Assembly (NCBI GenBank): GCA_016296785.1
Contig: JAEDHX010000006.1
Coordinates: 1 to 45,151 of the forward strand
Direction: 5' to 3'
Length of the DNA: 45,151 nt
Source of the DNA: Coprococcus sp.
GTDB taxonomy: Bacteria; Bacillota; Clostridia; Lachnospirales; Lachnospiraceae
Shown: positions 1 through 6,159 of the stretch, in pieces
Position numbering within the stretch: the first letter of the stretch is position 1
Layout of the letters: every line of letters starts with the position of its first letter
Notes under the pieces: generated by a model
What the model saw: the letters and a program-made list of their open reading frames with translations, nothing else
Told to the model about the DNA's origin: nothing
Database searches by the model: none
Made by a program: the position numbers and the translations under genes

Positions 1-186
1 TGTAGTGGTAGATGAAAGTTTAGTGGGTAAATTAGGTTGTTGTAAGCCGGAAAACAAGATGAAAAACCCACTAATGTAGTGGTAGATGAAAGTTTAGTGG
101 GTAAATTAGGTTGTTGTAAGCCGGAAAACTAGAAGAAATACCCACTAATGTAGTGGTAGATGAAAGCTTAGTGGGCAAAGCAAGTT
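1..186. repeat. 74-bp tandem repeat, two copies plus a partial third
   Basis: The unit starting TGTAGTGGTAGATGAAAG occurs at 1, 75 and 149. The first two copies are nearly identical over 74 bp, and the third diverges after about 35 bp. Each unit carries inverted arms, TTAGTGGGT near its start and ACCCACTAA near its end, able to pair over about 9-10 bp with a loop of about 40 nt. One frame of every copy encodes VVVDESLVGK. The third copy ends at a TAG (186-188) just before the next gene, so the repeats may be duplications of the 3' end of a gene lying left of the window. The period is not a multiple of three, so the frame shifts between copies. Confidence 0.85.
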
Positions 187-197
187 AGGAGGTAGGT

Positions 198-992
198 ATT
201 ATAGATATAAGGGAGATTAATAATGAAATAGCGCATATTGAAAATTTGATAAATATTGCAGAAAGAGATGTGCAAAATGCTCCCAAGGGGAGACTTAGGA
301 TTGCACATAATCATGGAAATGCGCAATATTACTATGTATCTGAAAATACAGATTATCTGGGGAAATATATTAGAAAAAAGAATTGTGATTTCATTCATTT
401 GCTAGCTCAAAAAGATTATGCAAGAAAGACAATAGAAACGTTAGAGCAAAAGAAAAAAATCTTATGTAGCATAAAAGATACTATATTAGATTTTGATGAA
501 AACAAAGTATATAGGGAATTAAATGAAGATAGAAAAAAGCTGGTATCTCCATACTACATATCTGATAAAGAATACATTGAAAAGTGGAATGCAGAGGTAT
601 ATGAAACAAAACCTTTTCAAGAAGAGCAGCAATATATGATAACAGAGCGTGGTGAGCGGGTAAGATCAAAATCTGAGAAGATGATTGCAGATAAACTGTT
701 GATGCTTGGAGTGCCATATAAATATGAACGTCCGCTTTATTTGTCAAGGATAGGAGTTGTATATCCGGATTTTACGTTACTAGACATAACAAATAGAGAA
801 GACGTAGTATTAGAACATTTTGGAATGATGGATAATAATTCATATTGTGAAAATGCAATTAGGAAGATAAATGGATATCAAAGAAATGGCTATTACCCTG
901 GAAAGAATTTTTTGTATACTTTTGAAACATATAAGAATCCTGTTGATATAAAGAATTTTGAGATAATGATTCGAAATAGGTTTCATTTGTAA
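198..992 (+). CDS. PD-(D/E)XK nuclease-like hypothetical protein
   Basis: The protein has about 264 residues if it begins at ATT 198, and 248 if at TTG 246. I prefer 198: AGGAGG at 187-192 sits 5 nt upstream, the frame is open from 189, and no comparable site precedes 246. An ATT start is rare. The N-terminal half is charged and helical. The C-terminal half contains SEKMIAD, then YPDFTLLD, then VVLEHFG, which fits the E...D...ExK/H spacing of PD-(D/E)XK nuclease folds with His in place of the last Lys. Such proteins are frequent as unassigned ORFs in clostridia. The substrate is unknown, no membrane segment is seen, and the neighbourhood is a scarred mobile-element region. Nuclease activity is inference from the motif pattern only. 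Confidence 0.7.
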   Translation: MIDIREINNEIAHIENLINIAERDVQNAPKGRLRIAHNHGNAQYYYVSENTDYLGKYIRKKNCDFIHLLAQKDYARKTIETLEQKKKILCSIKDTILDFDENKVYRELNEDRKKLVSPYYISDKEYIEKWNAEVYETKPFQEEQQYMITERGERVRSKSEKMIADKLLMLGVPYKYERPLYLSRIGVVYPDFTLLDITNREDVVLEHFGMMDNNSYCENAIRKINGYQRNGYYPGKNFLYTFETYKNPVDIKNFEIMIRNRFHL

Positions 993-1013
993 ATATAGGT
1001 AAACGCTCCATAG

Positions 1014-1130
1014 TCTTATAGAGTTAAAAAACAGCTCATTCAGCAAGGCAGATATACGGATTGTATTGACGAGCTTATTTTTAAGGTCATAAATGCACCG
1101 TCCAAGAGAATGAAAATTGAATATGTCTAA
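1014..1130 (+). pseudogene. 3'-end fragment of an unidentified gene
   Basis: The frame is open from 1014 and ends at TAA 1128-1130. It reads as a C-terminal tail including RYTDCIDELIFKVINAP and ending KIEYV. There is no start codon and no ribosome site. Its end overlaps, in another frame, the beginning of the ParA-like remnant, so two broken genes have been joined here. I do not recognise the parent gene. A gene from an integrative element is likely from the context, but this is inference. Confidence 0.45.
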
Positions 1131-1371
1131 GGCAAATCTCACGATGGCTTTGGGCTACAACAGACCAGACGATATTCCCATAACGCTCTCTACTGTGATG
1201 CAGAACATCATAGACGATAAAACGCTTGATGTTTCACAGGGTATTATCCACCACAGCGAGAGCGTTGACCTACTTCCGTCAAACATTGAGGTGTCGGGCT
1301 TTGAGGTAAGGCTAATTAATGCAATGAGCCGTGAGCGTGTGCTGAAAACCTATGTCAATGAGGTTATTTAG
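1123..1371 (+). pseudogene. ParA/Soj-type ATPase remnant
   Basis: This encodes about 83 residues matching the internal part of AAA_31-type ParA/Soj partition ATPases: LTMALGY (just after the Walker A helix), then HHSESVDLLPSNIEVSGFEV and NAMSRERVLKTYVNEV. The P-loop KGGVGKTT segment before it and everything after NEV, including the Walker B region, are absent. The piece therefore cannot be a working ATPase. Its codons are visibly richer in G and C than those of neighbouring genes, as expected for a scrap of a conjugative or integrative element. It could be translated from ATG 1123 as a short peptide, but no ribosome site supports this. Confidence 0.8.
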
Positions 1372-1448
1372 CAAAAACCATCTATCATTTATTAGAGGAA
1401 CACCTGTGTTAGTGCAGTTATATATTGTTGTATGCCTATCTTGTATTT

Positions 1449-1469
1449 CAATCAACGCATCGTTGATTG
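1449..1469. repeat. Perfect inverted repeat (hairpin)
   Basis: CAATCAACG and CGTTGATTG are separated by CAT. Further out, ATTTCAAT (about 1445) and ATTGAAAT (about 1482) can also pair. There is no T-run, so it is not a convincing terminator. It lies between the ParA remnant and the antitoxin promoter and could be the scar or end of a lost mobile element. Confidence 0.6.
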
Positions 1470-1521
1470 CATATATTCAGAATTGAAATTAGTAAAATTC
1501 ATAAAATAAGAATTCAATCCA

Positions 1522-1550
1522 TTACTTTATGAGCATAATTATGCTATAAT
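1522..1550 (+). promoter_or_regulatory. Antitoxin promoter with palindromic operator
   Basis: TTACTT (1522-1527) and TATAAT (1545-1550) are separated by 17 nt. The 14-bp perfect palindrome AGCATAATTATGCT (1532-1545) fills the spacer and touches the -10 box. Phd/YefM and RelB-type antitoxins commonly repress their own promoters at such palindromes, so this is the likely autoregulatory operator. Confidence 0.75.
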
Positions 1551-1573
1551 TGTGAAAAAAGGAGTGAAACATT

Positions 1574-1837
1574 ATGCCACTTATTATGCCTATTAAGGAT
1601 TTACGCAATACAACCGAGATTTCTAATATCGCACACAAGGAACAGGAGCCTATTTTTATTACCAAAAACGGATATAGCGATTTGGTTGTGATGAGTAGTG
1701 AATTATACGATAAATTTGCAAGAATGAATCGCATCGACCAAGCAATCTTCGAATCTGAGCAAGAAATTGCTAACGGTGCAGAAGCAGTTGACGTAGAAAT
1801 AGTTTTTGCAGAATTGGAGAAAAAACATTTTGGATAA
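1574..1837 (+). CDS. Phd/YefM-type antitoxin (orphan)
   Basis: This 87-residue protein has the prevent-host-death pattern: an N-terminal domain with IKDLRNTTEI, then EPIFITKNGYSDLVVMS, then an acidic helical tail for toxin binding. Antitoxins of this family bind their own operator through the N-terminal domain and neutralise a ParE/RelE-type toxin through the tail. The ribosome site AAAAGGAG precedes ATG. Immediately downstream, overlapping the stop, lies the start of a ParE-like toxin that stops after six codons. The gene therefore appears to survive without a working partner and may act in trans on a related toxin elsewhere. The family call is firm; the orphan state is seen in the sequence. 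Confidence 0.9.
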   Translation: MPLIMPIKDLRNTTEISNIAHKEQEPIFITKNGYSDLVVMSSELYDKFARMNRIDQAIFESEQEIANGAEAVDVEIVFAELEKKHFG

Positions 1838-1883
1838 ATACAAGGTATAAGTCAACCCCAGAGCAATGCATCAAATGACATTA
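1830..1883 (+). pseudogene. ParE/RelE-type toxin stub
   Basis: TTG at 1830 overlaps the antitoxin stop in the usual toxin-antitoxin arrangement. The frame reads LDKYKV, stop (TAA 1848-1850), VNPRAMHQMTL, stop. ParE-family toxins often begin with a KYKVxxxPxA pattern, so the piece is the first strand of a toxin, broken by a nonsense change and then cut off. The remaining roughly 80 codons are missing and the sequence passes directly into a terminator-like hairpin. The residual homology is short, so the assignment is inference supported by position. Confidence 0.6.
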
Positions 1884-1906
1884 TAAATCATTTGGTGCTT
1901 GTTTTG
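1868..1906 (+). terminator. Rho-independent terminator after antitoxin
   Basis: GCATCAAATGA (1868-1878) pairs with TCATTTGGTGC (1888-1898), with one T-G pair, over a 9-nt loop. The tail is TTGTTTTG. It separates the antitoxin remnant from the toxin-like operon that starts at 2009. Confidence 0.65.
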
Positions 1907-2008
1907 AATTAACATTTATATAAAATTCGATGGTCTTTATTCTAAAGCTATGTTATGATTTAGACAGTATTGTGAGTAAAACTAATTTATAAAAAGAAGG
2001 TGGATTCG

Positions 2009-2431
2009 ATGGGGTCAAAGGCATATTATCAGAACCGGATAATTCAGTGTGAGAATGATATTAGGGGTAACAATGAAAAGATTCAAATTCTATGGGGCAA
2101 AATAGAAGGCCTTAAAAGTAAAAAGGCTATTGATATTCAGTATTTAGACGAAAGAAATTCATCCTTTCTGAAATTCCAGGATGCTAAGTCAAAGGGAGTT
2201 ACTTTGTATGGTGAACGTTTGAGATCACATGTTAATTCAGGGGCACAGCTTACCCTTTGTTCATACTTTGATGGAATTGATACTAATATTAGGAGAAAAA
2301 TACGGTTGCTTAAGGAAGAAAATAGCGTTCTTCAACGTGAAATCGATTATTGTAAAGCTGAGATTGCAAGAATTGAACGTGAGGAAAAAGAAGAGGAAGA
2401 GCGACAGAAACAGCTTGTAGTTCAGGCGTAA
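2009..2431 (+). CDS. Small coiled-coil protein, YwqH/DUF5082-like T7SS partner
   Basis: A 140-residue, wholly helical, charged protein with a long C-terminal coiled coil ending in a Glu/Arg/Lys-rich stretch. I take ATG 2009 because AAGGTGG at 1998-2004 is well spaced; GTG 2000 in the same frame falls inside that site. There is no signal peptide or membrane segment. Size, helical character and position as first gene before two more small helical proteins and a large multidomain protein match the DUF5082 (YwqH) and Lap-type chaperones encoded with LXG toxins of type VII secretion systems. These partners bind the helical N-terminus of the toxin and escort it to the EssC motor. The family assignment rests on pattern and context, not on a search. 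Confidence 0.6.
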   Translation: MGSKAYYQNRIIQCENDIRGNNEKIQILWGKIEGLKSKKAIDIQYLDERNSSFLKFQDAKSKGVTLYGERLRSHVNSGAQLTLCSYFDGIDTNIRRKIRLLKEENSVLQREIDYCKAEIARIEREEKEEEERQKQLVVQA

Positions 2432-2451
2432 GTTAGGGGAAAGGTGGATAT

Positions 2452-2733
2452 ATGGCGGATTTAATAGTAAATGATTCGGATTATGAAAGTATAGGGGATG
2501 CATATAAAACCATAGGTACTTATTTGGAAGAAATAATAACAGATTACCTTTCTATTATTGATTATATTTGTATCGATGGAATAAAAAGTGGAAATGTTCA
2601 TGACAACTTGTTGCTATTTAAGCAGACTGCTTCTTTGTTAAGTGGGCAGATTAACACAGCAACAAAGCTTGCAACACAGATATGCGAGGACTTCGTTAGT
2701 GATATAGATGAAGCAGATGGGGATTTGTATTAG
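2452..2733 (+). CDS. Small helical T7SS-associated protein (YwqI/LapA-like)
   Basis: A 93-residue acidic protein with no signal peptide, predicted to be two helices with a turn around GIKSGNVHD. The motif ExIxxxY...GIKSGxxHD followed by LSGQI and a terminal DxDExD...LY resembles the WXG100-like partners encoded before LXG toxins (DUF5344/TIGR04197 type). It lies 20 nt after the coiled-coil gene and 8 nt before the next, with ribosome site AAAGGTGG, so it belongs to one operon. A role as targeting partner for the downstream metallopeptidase is inferred from synteny. Confidence 0.6.
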   Translation: MADLIVNDSDYESIGDAYKTIGTYLEEIITDYLSIIDYICIDGIKSGNVHDNLLLFKQTASLLSGQINTATKLATQICEDFVSDIDEADGDLY

Positions 2734-2741
2734 GAGGTAAT

Positions 2742-3050
2742 ATGGGTAACACAACAACAGCTACAGACATATCCATTGAAAAGCTTGCAGAATATTCCGG
2801 GCTTTTGGAGAATCTGAAGGAAAAAAACACAACAGAGATAACAGATATGCTAGATGATATAAACGGGTTACTGAATACTAATGTTGGAAGTACCTCAGCA
2901 CAGCTGATTGATTTGAATACATATATATCAAATTTGCATAAAAAACTTGTTTCTTTGATTGGACAGACAGCGACATCAATCAATAATATTTCTGAGATGT
3001 TTGCAGAAGAAGACGAAGAAGCTGCTGCTGCAATGAAGGTAAATAATTAA
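2742..3050 (+). CDS. Small helical T7SS-associated protein
   Basis: A 102-residue helical protein with an acidic, alanine-rich C-terminus (EEDEEAAAAMK). There is no signal peptide. The ribosome site AGGAGG lies at 2732-2737. It is the third small helical product in the series and immediately precedes the large metallopeptidase gene (15 nt gap). By analogy with three-partner LXG operons it may pair with one of the two preceding proteins or with the toxin N-terminus. I do not recognise a specific domain, and the function is inference from size, composition and operon position. Confidence 0.55.
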   Translation: MGNTTTATDISIEKLAEYSGLLENLKEKNTTEITDMLDDINGLLNTNVGSTSAQLIDLNTYISNLHKKLVSLIGQTATSINNISEMFAEEDEEAAAAMKVNN

Positions 3051-3065
3051 GTATAAGGAGAAGGT

Positions 3066-4616
3066 ATGCAGAGGGATTTTACAGAAAACGAGAAGACAAA
3101 GCTTCTTGGTTATGTTCAAGATGACCAGGACAAGAACAGCAATCGTTTTGCTGGTAATTTAATAGATTATTTTGCCGATATAATTCATTATAGTGATTTA
3201 GACATTAATGATTATCTAACAGATATAGATAATTATCATAAAAAACTTATTGATGCCCAGAATATGACTAGTGACAAAATAGAAAAGCTTTTTAACGCGG
3301 TGCATGCTGTTGATGAAGCAACACTAACTAATGTGGATATGGTGAAAATGCTTATAGAAGCTCTTATGAAGACTGTAGAAAGTCTTGAGAAGATAGTAAG
3401 AGTCAGTAAATATGGCTCTAGTAACAGACCGCTTATGCTTCCTACGGCTGATTATGCTAATCTTGCTAATGAAGTACCAACGATGGATGTGGTTACCTTT
3501 GCGACCATGTATGAAGCATACAGAGAAGGCGATTATGAAGCAATTCAGAATTATATAGCAAATGAGGTTGATGAGCTTAAAAGAGACGTTACTGCATTTG
3601 GTTCTAAGAGTAATAGAAACGATTTGAAGGTAAGACAGGAATTGATAGTTGATTTGTATAGGTTGCTTAATCCTGATTCAGCATTAGCTTTTGATGACCT
3701 GTTTAATTCTGCTAATAAACCATTTGATAAATTTGACAGGTATAATATTATGTATCTGGTTTACACGGCAGATGAACCTTTCAAATCGGTTTATCTTGAT
3801 ACTTTGGGAATGTATACACTTGGAAATACGACCATAACTGATGTTAGCTTCTATACGAGTTCAGGTTCTGCGAATACACCATTTGCTGTAGCTAATTCAG
3901 TAAATATTAATCCTACTTCAGCCTTATATATGGATCCAAAGGGACCGTATATAACATTTTTCCATGAATGTGGGCATGCTATAGACAGAAACCATGGAGA
4001 AAATGATTTTTATTCCAGAGAATATGAAGATGGAACCAATTTTGATGTTATCTATAATGATGTATATACTAGAATAACTACAGAAATCTGGAAATACATA
4101 AATGAGAATTCGGATCTCAAGGACGAATCTGCTACTACAAGGCTTATTTATACTGCTAATGTTGTTTCTGCCATAAAAAACAATGGAGATACCTCAGGTT
4201 TAAACCCATATGAACTGACGATATATAATGATATTAGAGATTTATTTGACAATGAATTGGCAGTGGAGGGAACTAGTTCGCATACCTATAGTGGTTCTCC
4301 TGCGCTAATAAGATCCGGACTCTCTGATATCTATGGTGGAATTACCAATAATGTTATTGTTGATGGCCGTGGTCATTGGGGTATGGCAGACACAGATGGT
4401 GATGGAGTTGATGATACTTTTAATTATTGGTATTATCCTGATGGGGATAATGCCGGAAAGCCTACACTTGCGCAGGTAACTGAAATGTGGGCGCACTATT
4501 ATAGCTTTGGAATAACCGGTAATACTGAAGCTATGAATGACATGAATAATTACATGCCTTCTACCATGGAAAGATACGAACAAATGGCATATGATATGGT
4601 AAATAATGGCGATTAG
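3066..4616 (+). CDS. Putative T7SS-secreted zincin metallopeptidase toxin
   Basis: A 516-residue protein. Residues 1-125 are helical, like the secretion domains of LXG-type toxins, though not a canonical LXG domain. A linker with RPLMLPTADY follows, and then an extended catalytic region. HECGH at residues 300-304 is a textbook HExxH zinc site. Glu473 in TEMWAHYYS is the best candidate for the third zinc ligand. DTDGDGVDD before it looks like a calcium loop. There is no N-terminal signal peptide, which fits T7SS export as a complex with the three helical partners encoded upstream. A lipoprotein gene follows. The likely role is an antibacterial or host-directed protease acting outside the cytoplasm. 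Peptidase fold: fairly sure. Toxin role: inferred from operon layout. No T7SS core gene lies in this window. Confidence 0.65.
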   Translation: MQRDFTENEKTKLLGYVQDDQDKNSNRFAGNLIDYFADIIHYSDLDINDYLTDIDNYHKKLIDAQNMTSDKIEKLFNAVHAVDEATLTNVDMVKMLIEALMKTVESLEKIVRVSKYGSSNRPLMLPTADYANLANEVPTMDVVTFATMYEAYREGDYEAIQNYIANEVDELKRDVTAFGSKSNRNDLKVRQELIVDLYRLLNPDSALAFDDLFNSANKPFDKFDRYNIMYLVYTADEPFKSVYLDTLGMYTLGNTTITDVSFYTSSGSANTPFAVANSVNINPTSALYMDPKGPYITFFHECGHAIDRNHGENDFYSREYEDGTNFDVIYNDVYTRITTEIWKYINENSDLKDESATTRLIYTANVVSAIKNNGDTSGLNPYELTIYNDIRDLFDNELAVEGTSSHTYSGSPALIRSGLSDIYGGITNNVIVDGRGHWGMADTDGDGVDDTFNYWYYPDGDNAGKPTLAQVTEMWAHYYSFGITGNTEAMNDMNNYMPSTMERYEQMAYDMVNNGD

Positions 4617-4689
4617 TTTTCTTATACAAAATTATGGTAAATAATTATATAAATGTTTGAATTAAGATAATAGTTTCAGTGGGGGGATT

Positions 4690-5448
4690 TTGAATTCAAT
4701 GAATAAAAAGGCTTATATAGTATTATTGTTTGTTTTTATGATTTCTCTGGCTGGTTGTGGAGTCAAAAATGCTGATAATATGAAAGGAAGTGAAGATATT
4801 ACCATGGGAGATAGTATTACTGAAAGCAATGATAATATATTGACGATGGAGTATGTATGTGAGGAATTCAATATTGATGAATCTGAATTTGAAGGAGTAG
4901 ATTTTGATGCGTTTGTCAGCTACTATGGACTGACCTATGATAATATCAAGGAAGGAAATCCAAGATTTTTACTTAATAATTATAAATCCAAGGCTGATAA
5001 GACTAAGGTTCCTGATTACAAATCAATCAAAGTAACTACAAGTGAATTCTTGCCGGAATATAAAGATAAAGTTGAGATTGTAATAATTGAGAATGTGCAA
5101 GGGGAAGCATGCTTTACAACAATTATTGATTGTAAGGTTGGTAAGATATTTTCAGCTAGTGGAAGCATTGGCAATGTATCAGCGAAGGACATTGTAAAAG
5201 ATGTTGATGATACTGTTAAAAAAGCTGTTTCAGATAGTATTGACAAATATGATATATGTAGCTGGAACGTAGAGAATACAAATGTTGATGGAGATATAAT
5301 AGGGACCTCGTCCGGATGCACTATTATTATAAAAATGACAGACGAGACTGTTTATGGAATTTCTTATAAAATGGGGCAGGGAGATAATACTAAAAACATT
5401 GATGAATTTGTTTCTGATATAGAAAAACTATCTGATTTCATGCCATGA
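4690..5448 (+). CDS. Lipoprotein, candidate immunity protein for the metallopeptidase
   Basis: An approximately 250-residue lipoprotein. A Lys-Lys n-region, hydrophobic segment and lipobox SLAGC predict export and lipid anchoring on the outer face of the membrane. The start is uncertain: TTG 4690 or ATG 4699, both behind GGGGGG at 4681-4686, and both leave the signal peptide intact. The mature part is acidic with no domain I recognise. The gene follows the metallopeptidase gene by 73 nt with no terminator between. Lipid-anchored immunity proteins are known for some toxins that act outside the cytoplasm, and its place last in the operon suggests the same here. This is inference; a substrate-binding or housekeeping lipoprotein is possible. 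Confidence 0.55.
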   Translation: MNSMNKKAYIVLLFVFMISLAGCGVKNADNMKGSEDITMGDSITESNDNILTMEYVCEEFNIDESEFEGVDFDAFVSYYGLTYDNIKEGNPRFLLNNYKSKADKTKVPDYKSIKVTTSEFLPEYKDKVEIVIIENVQGEACFTTIIDCKVGKIFSASGSIGNVSAKDIVKDVDDTVKKAVSDSIDKYDICSWNVENTNVDGDIIGTSSGCTIIIKMTDETVYGISYKMGQGDNTKNIDEFVSDIEKLSDFMP

Positions 5449-5490
5449 GGGAACCATCTAGGTATTAGTATATGATAAGGAGATGTTATT

Positions 5491-6057
5491 TTGGTGACTG
5501 AAAGAGATAAAAAATTTAAAACAGAACGATTAGTTCTTCGTCCATGGACCGAAGACGATGCAGAAAGCTTATATCAATATGCAAAGGATCCTGCTGTTGG
5601 ACCAATCGCAGGATGGCCTGTACATACAAGTATAGATAACAGTAGAGATATTATAAAATACGTTTTATCAGCAGATGAAACATATGCGGTATGTCTTAAA
5701 GAAGACAATTGTGCTATTGGAAGTATTGGGTTGATTCCACCTGCGCAGTCGCATACTGAGGTAGCTGATAATGAGTTGGAAATTGGTTATTGGATTGGAG
5801 TCCCGTTTTGGGGAAACGGATATATTCCGGAAGCTATTAGATGTCTGCAGGAGCATGCATTTGTTGATTTGGGTTGCAAAGCTCTGTGGTGCGGATACTA
5901 CGATGGAAATGAGAAATCCCGGAAATGTCAGGAAAAATGTGGTTTTACATATCATCATACAGAAACAGATAAACCTTGTATACCAATGGGCGATGTCAGA
6001 ACTGAGCATTTTACAAGACTTAGCAAGGAAGAGTGGGAGAAACTAAATCTCCGTTAA
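5491..6057 (+). CDS. GNAT-family N-acetyltransferase (RimJ/RimL-like)
   Basis: The protein has 188 residues. It begins at TTG 5491 (or GTG 5494), with AAGGAG at 5478-5483. KTERLVLRPWTEDDAESLY is the usual N-terminus of the RimJ/RimL-type Acetyltransf_3 group. IGYWIGVPFWGNGYIPEAI holds the acetyl-CoA pyrophosphate-binding loop (G-x-G pattern), and NEKSRKCQEKCGF is the C-terminal helix and strand. Such enzymes transfer acetyl from acetyl-CoA to amines of proteins or small molecules. The substrate cannot be told from sequence. It is separated from the lipoprotein by a short gap and followed by a terminator, so it may be the last gene of the preceding operon, or independent. Confidence 0.85.
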   Translation: MVTERDKKFKTERLVLRPWTEDDAESLYQYAKDPAVGPIAGWPVHTSIDNSRDIIKYVLSADETYAVCLKEDNCAIGSIGLIPPAQSHTEVADNELEIGYWIGVPFWGNGYIPEAIRCLQEHAFVDLGCKALWCGYYDGNEKSRKCQEKCGFTYHHTETDKPCIPMGDVRTEHFTRLSKEEWEKLNLR

Positions 6058-6087
6058 TTAATGGGGATATCGCAATGACTATTTATA

Positions 6088-6118
6088 AACCGTTTGGTAT
6101 ATACTTAACGGTTTTTTT
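6088..6118 (+). terminator. Rho-independent terminator
   Basis: AACCGTT (6088-6094) pairs with AACGGTT (6107-6113), followed by a run of seven T. It ends the acetyltransferase transcript ahead of sstT. Confidence 0.85.
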
Positions 6119-6159
6119 ATGTTAGAATATTGCAAATAATGCTATAGGAGAGATTTTTT

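Noticed and set aside
1..186. Repeats at the left edge as a CRISPR array
   Set aside because: The period is 74 bp with no spacer-like variable segments and no cas genes nearby. Copies are contiguous duplicates.
840..1142. Minus-strand open frame opposite the nuclease-like gene and ParA remnant
   Set aside because: It has no ribosome site, runs across two unrelated plus-strand fragments and has no recognisable motif. It is a chance frame.
1445..1490. Hairpin at 1449-1469 as a terminator
   Set aside because: It has no T-run on either strand and no intact gene directly upstream.
3066..3440. Calling the metallopeptidase N-terminus an LXG domain
   Set aside because: It is helical and of fitting size, and contains KLLG near its start, but lacks a recognisable full LXG pattern. 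I leave it as LXG-like by context.
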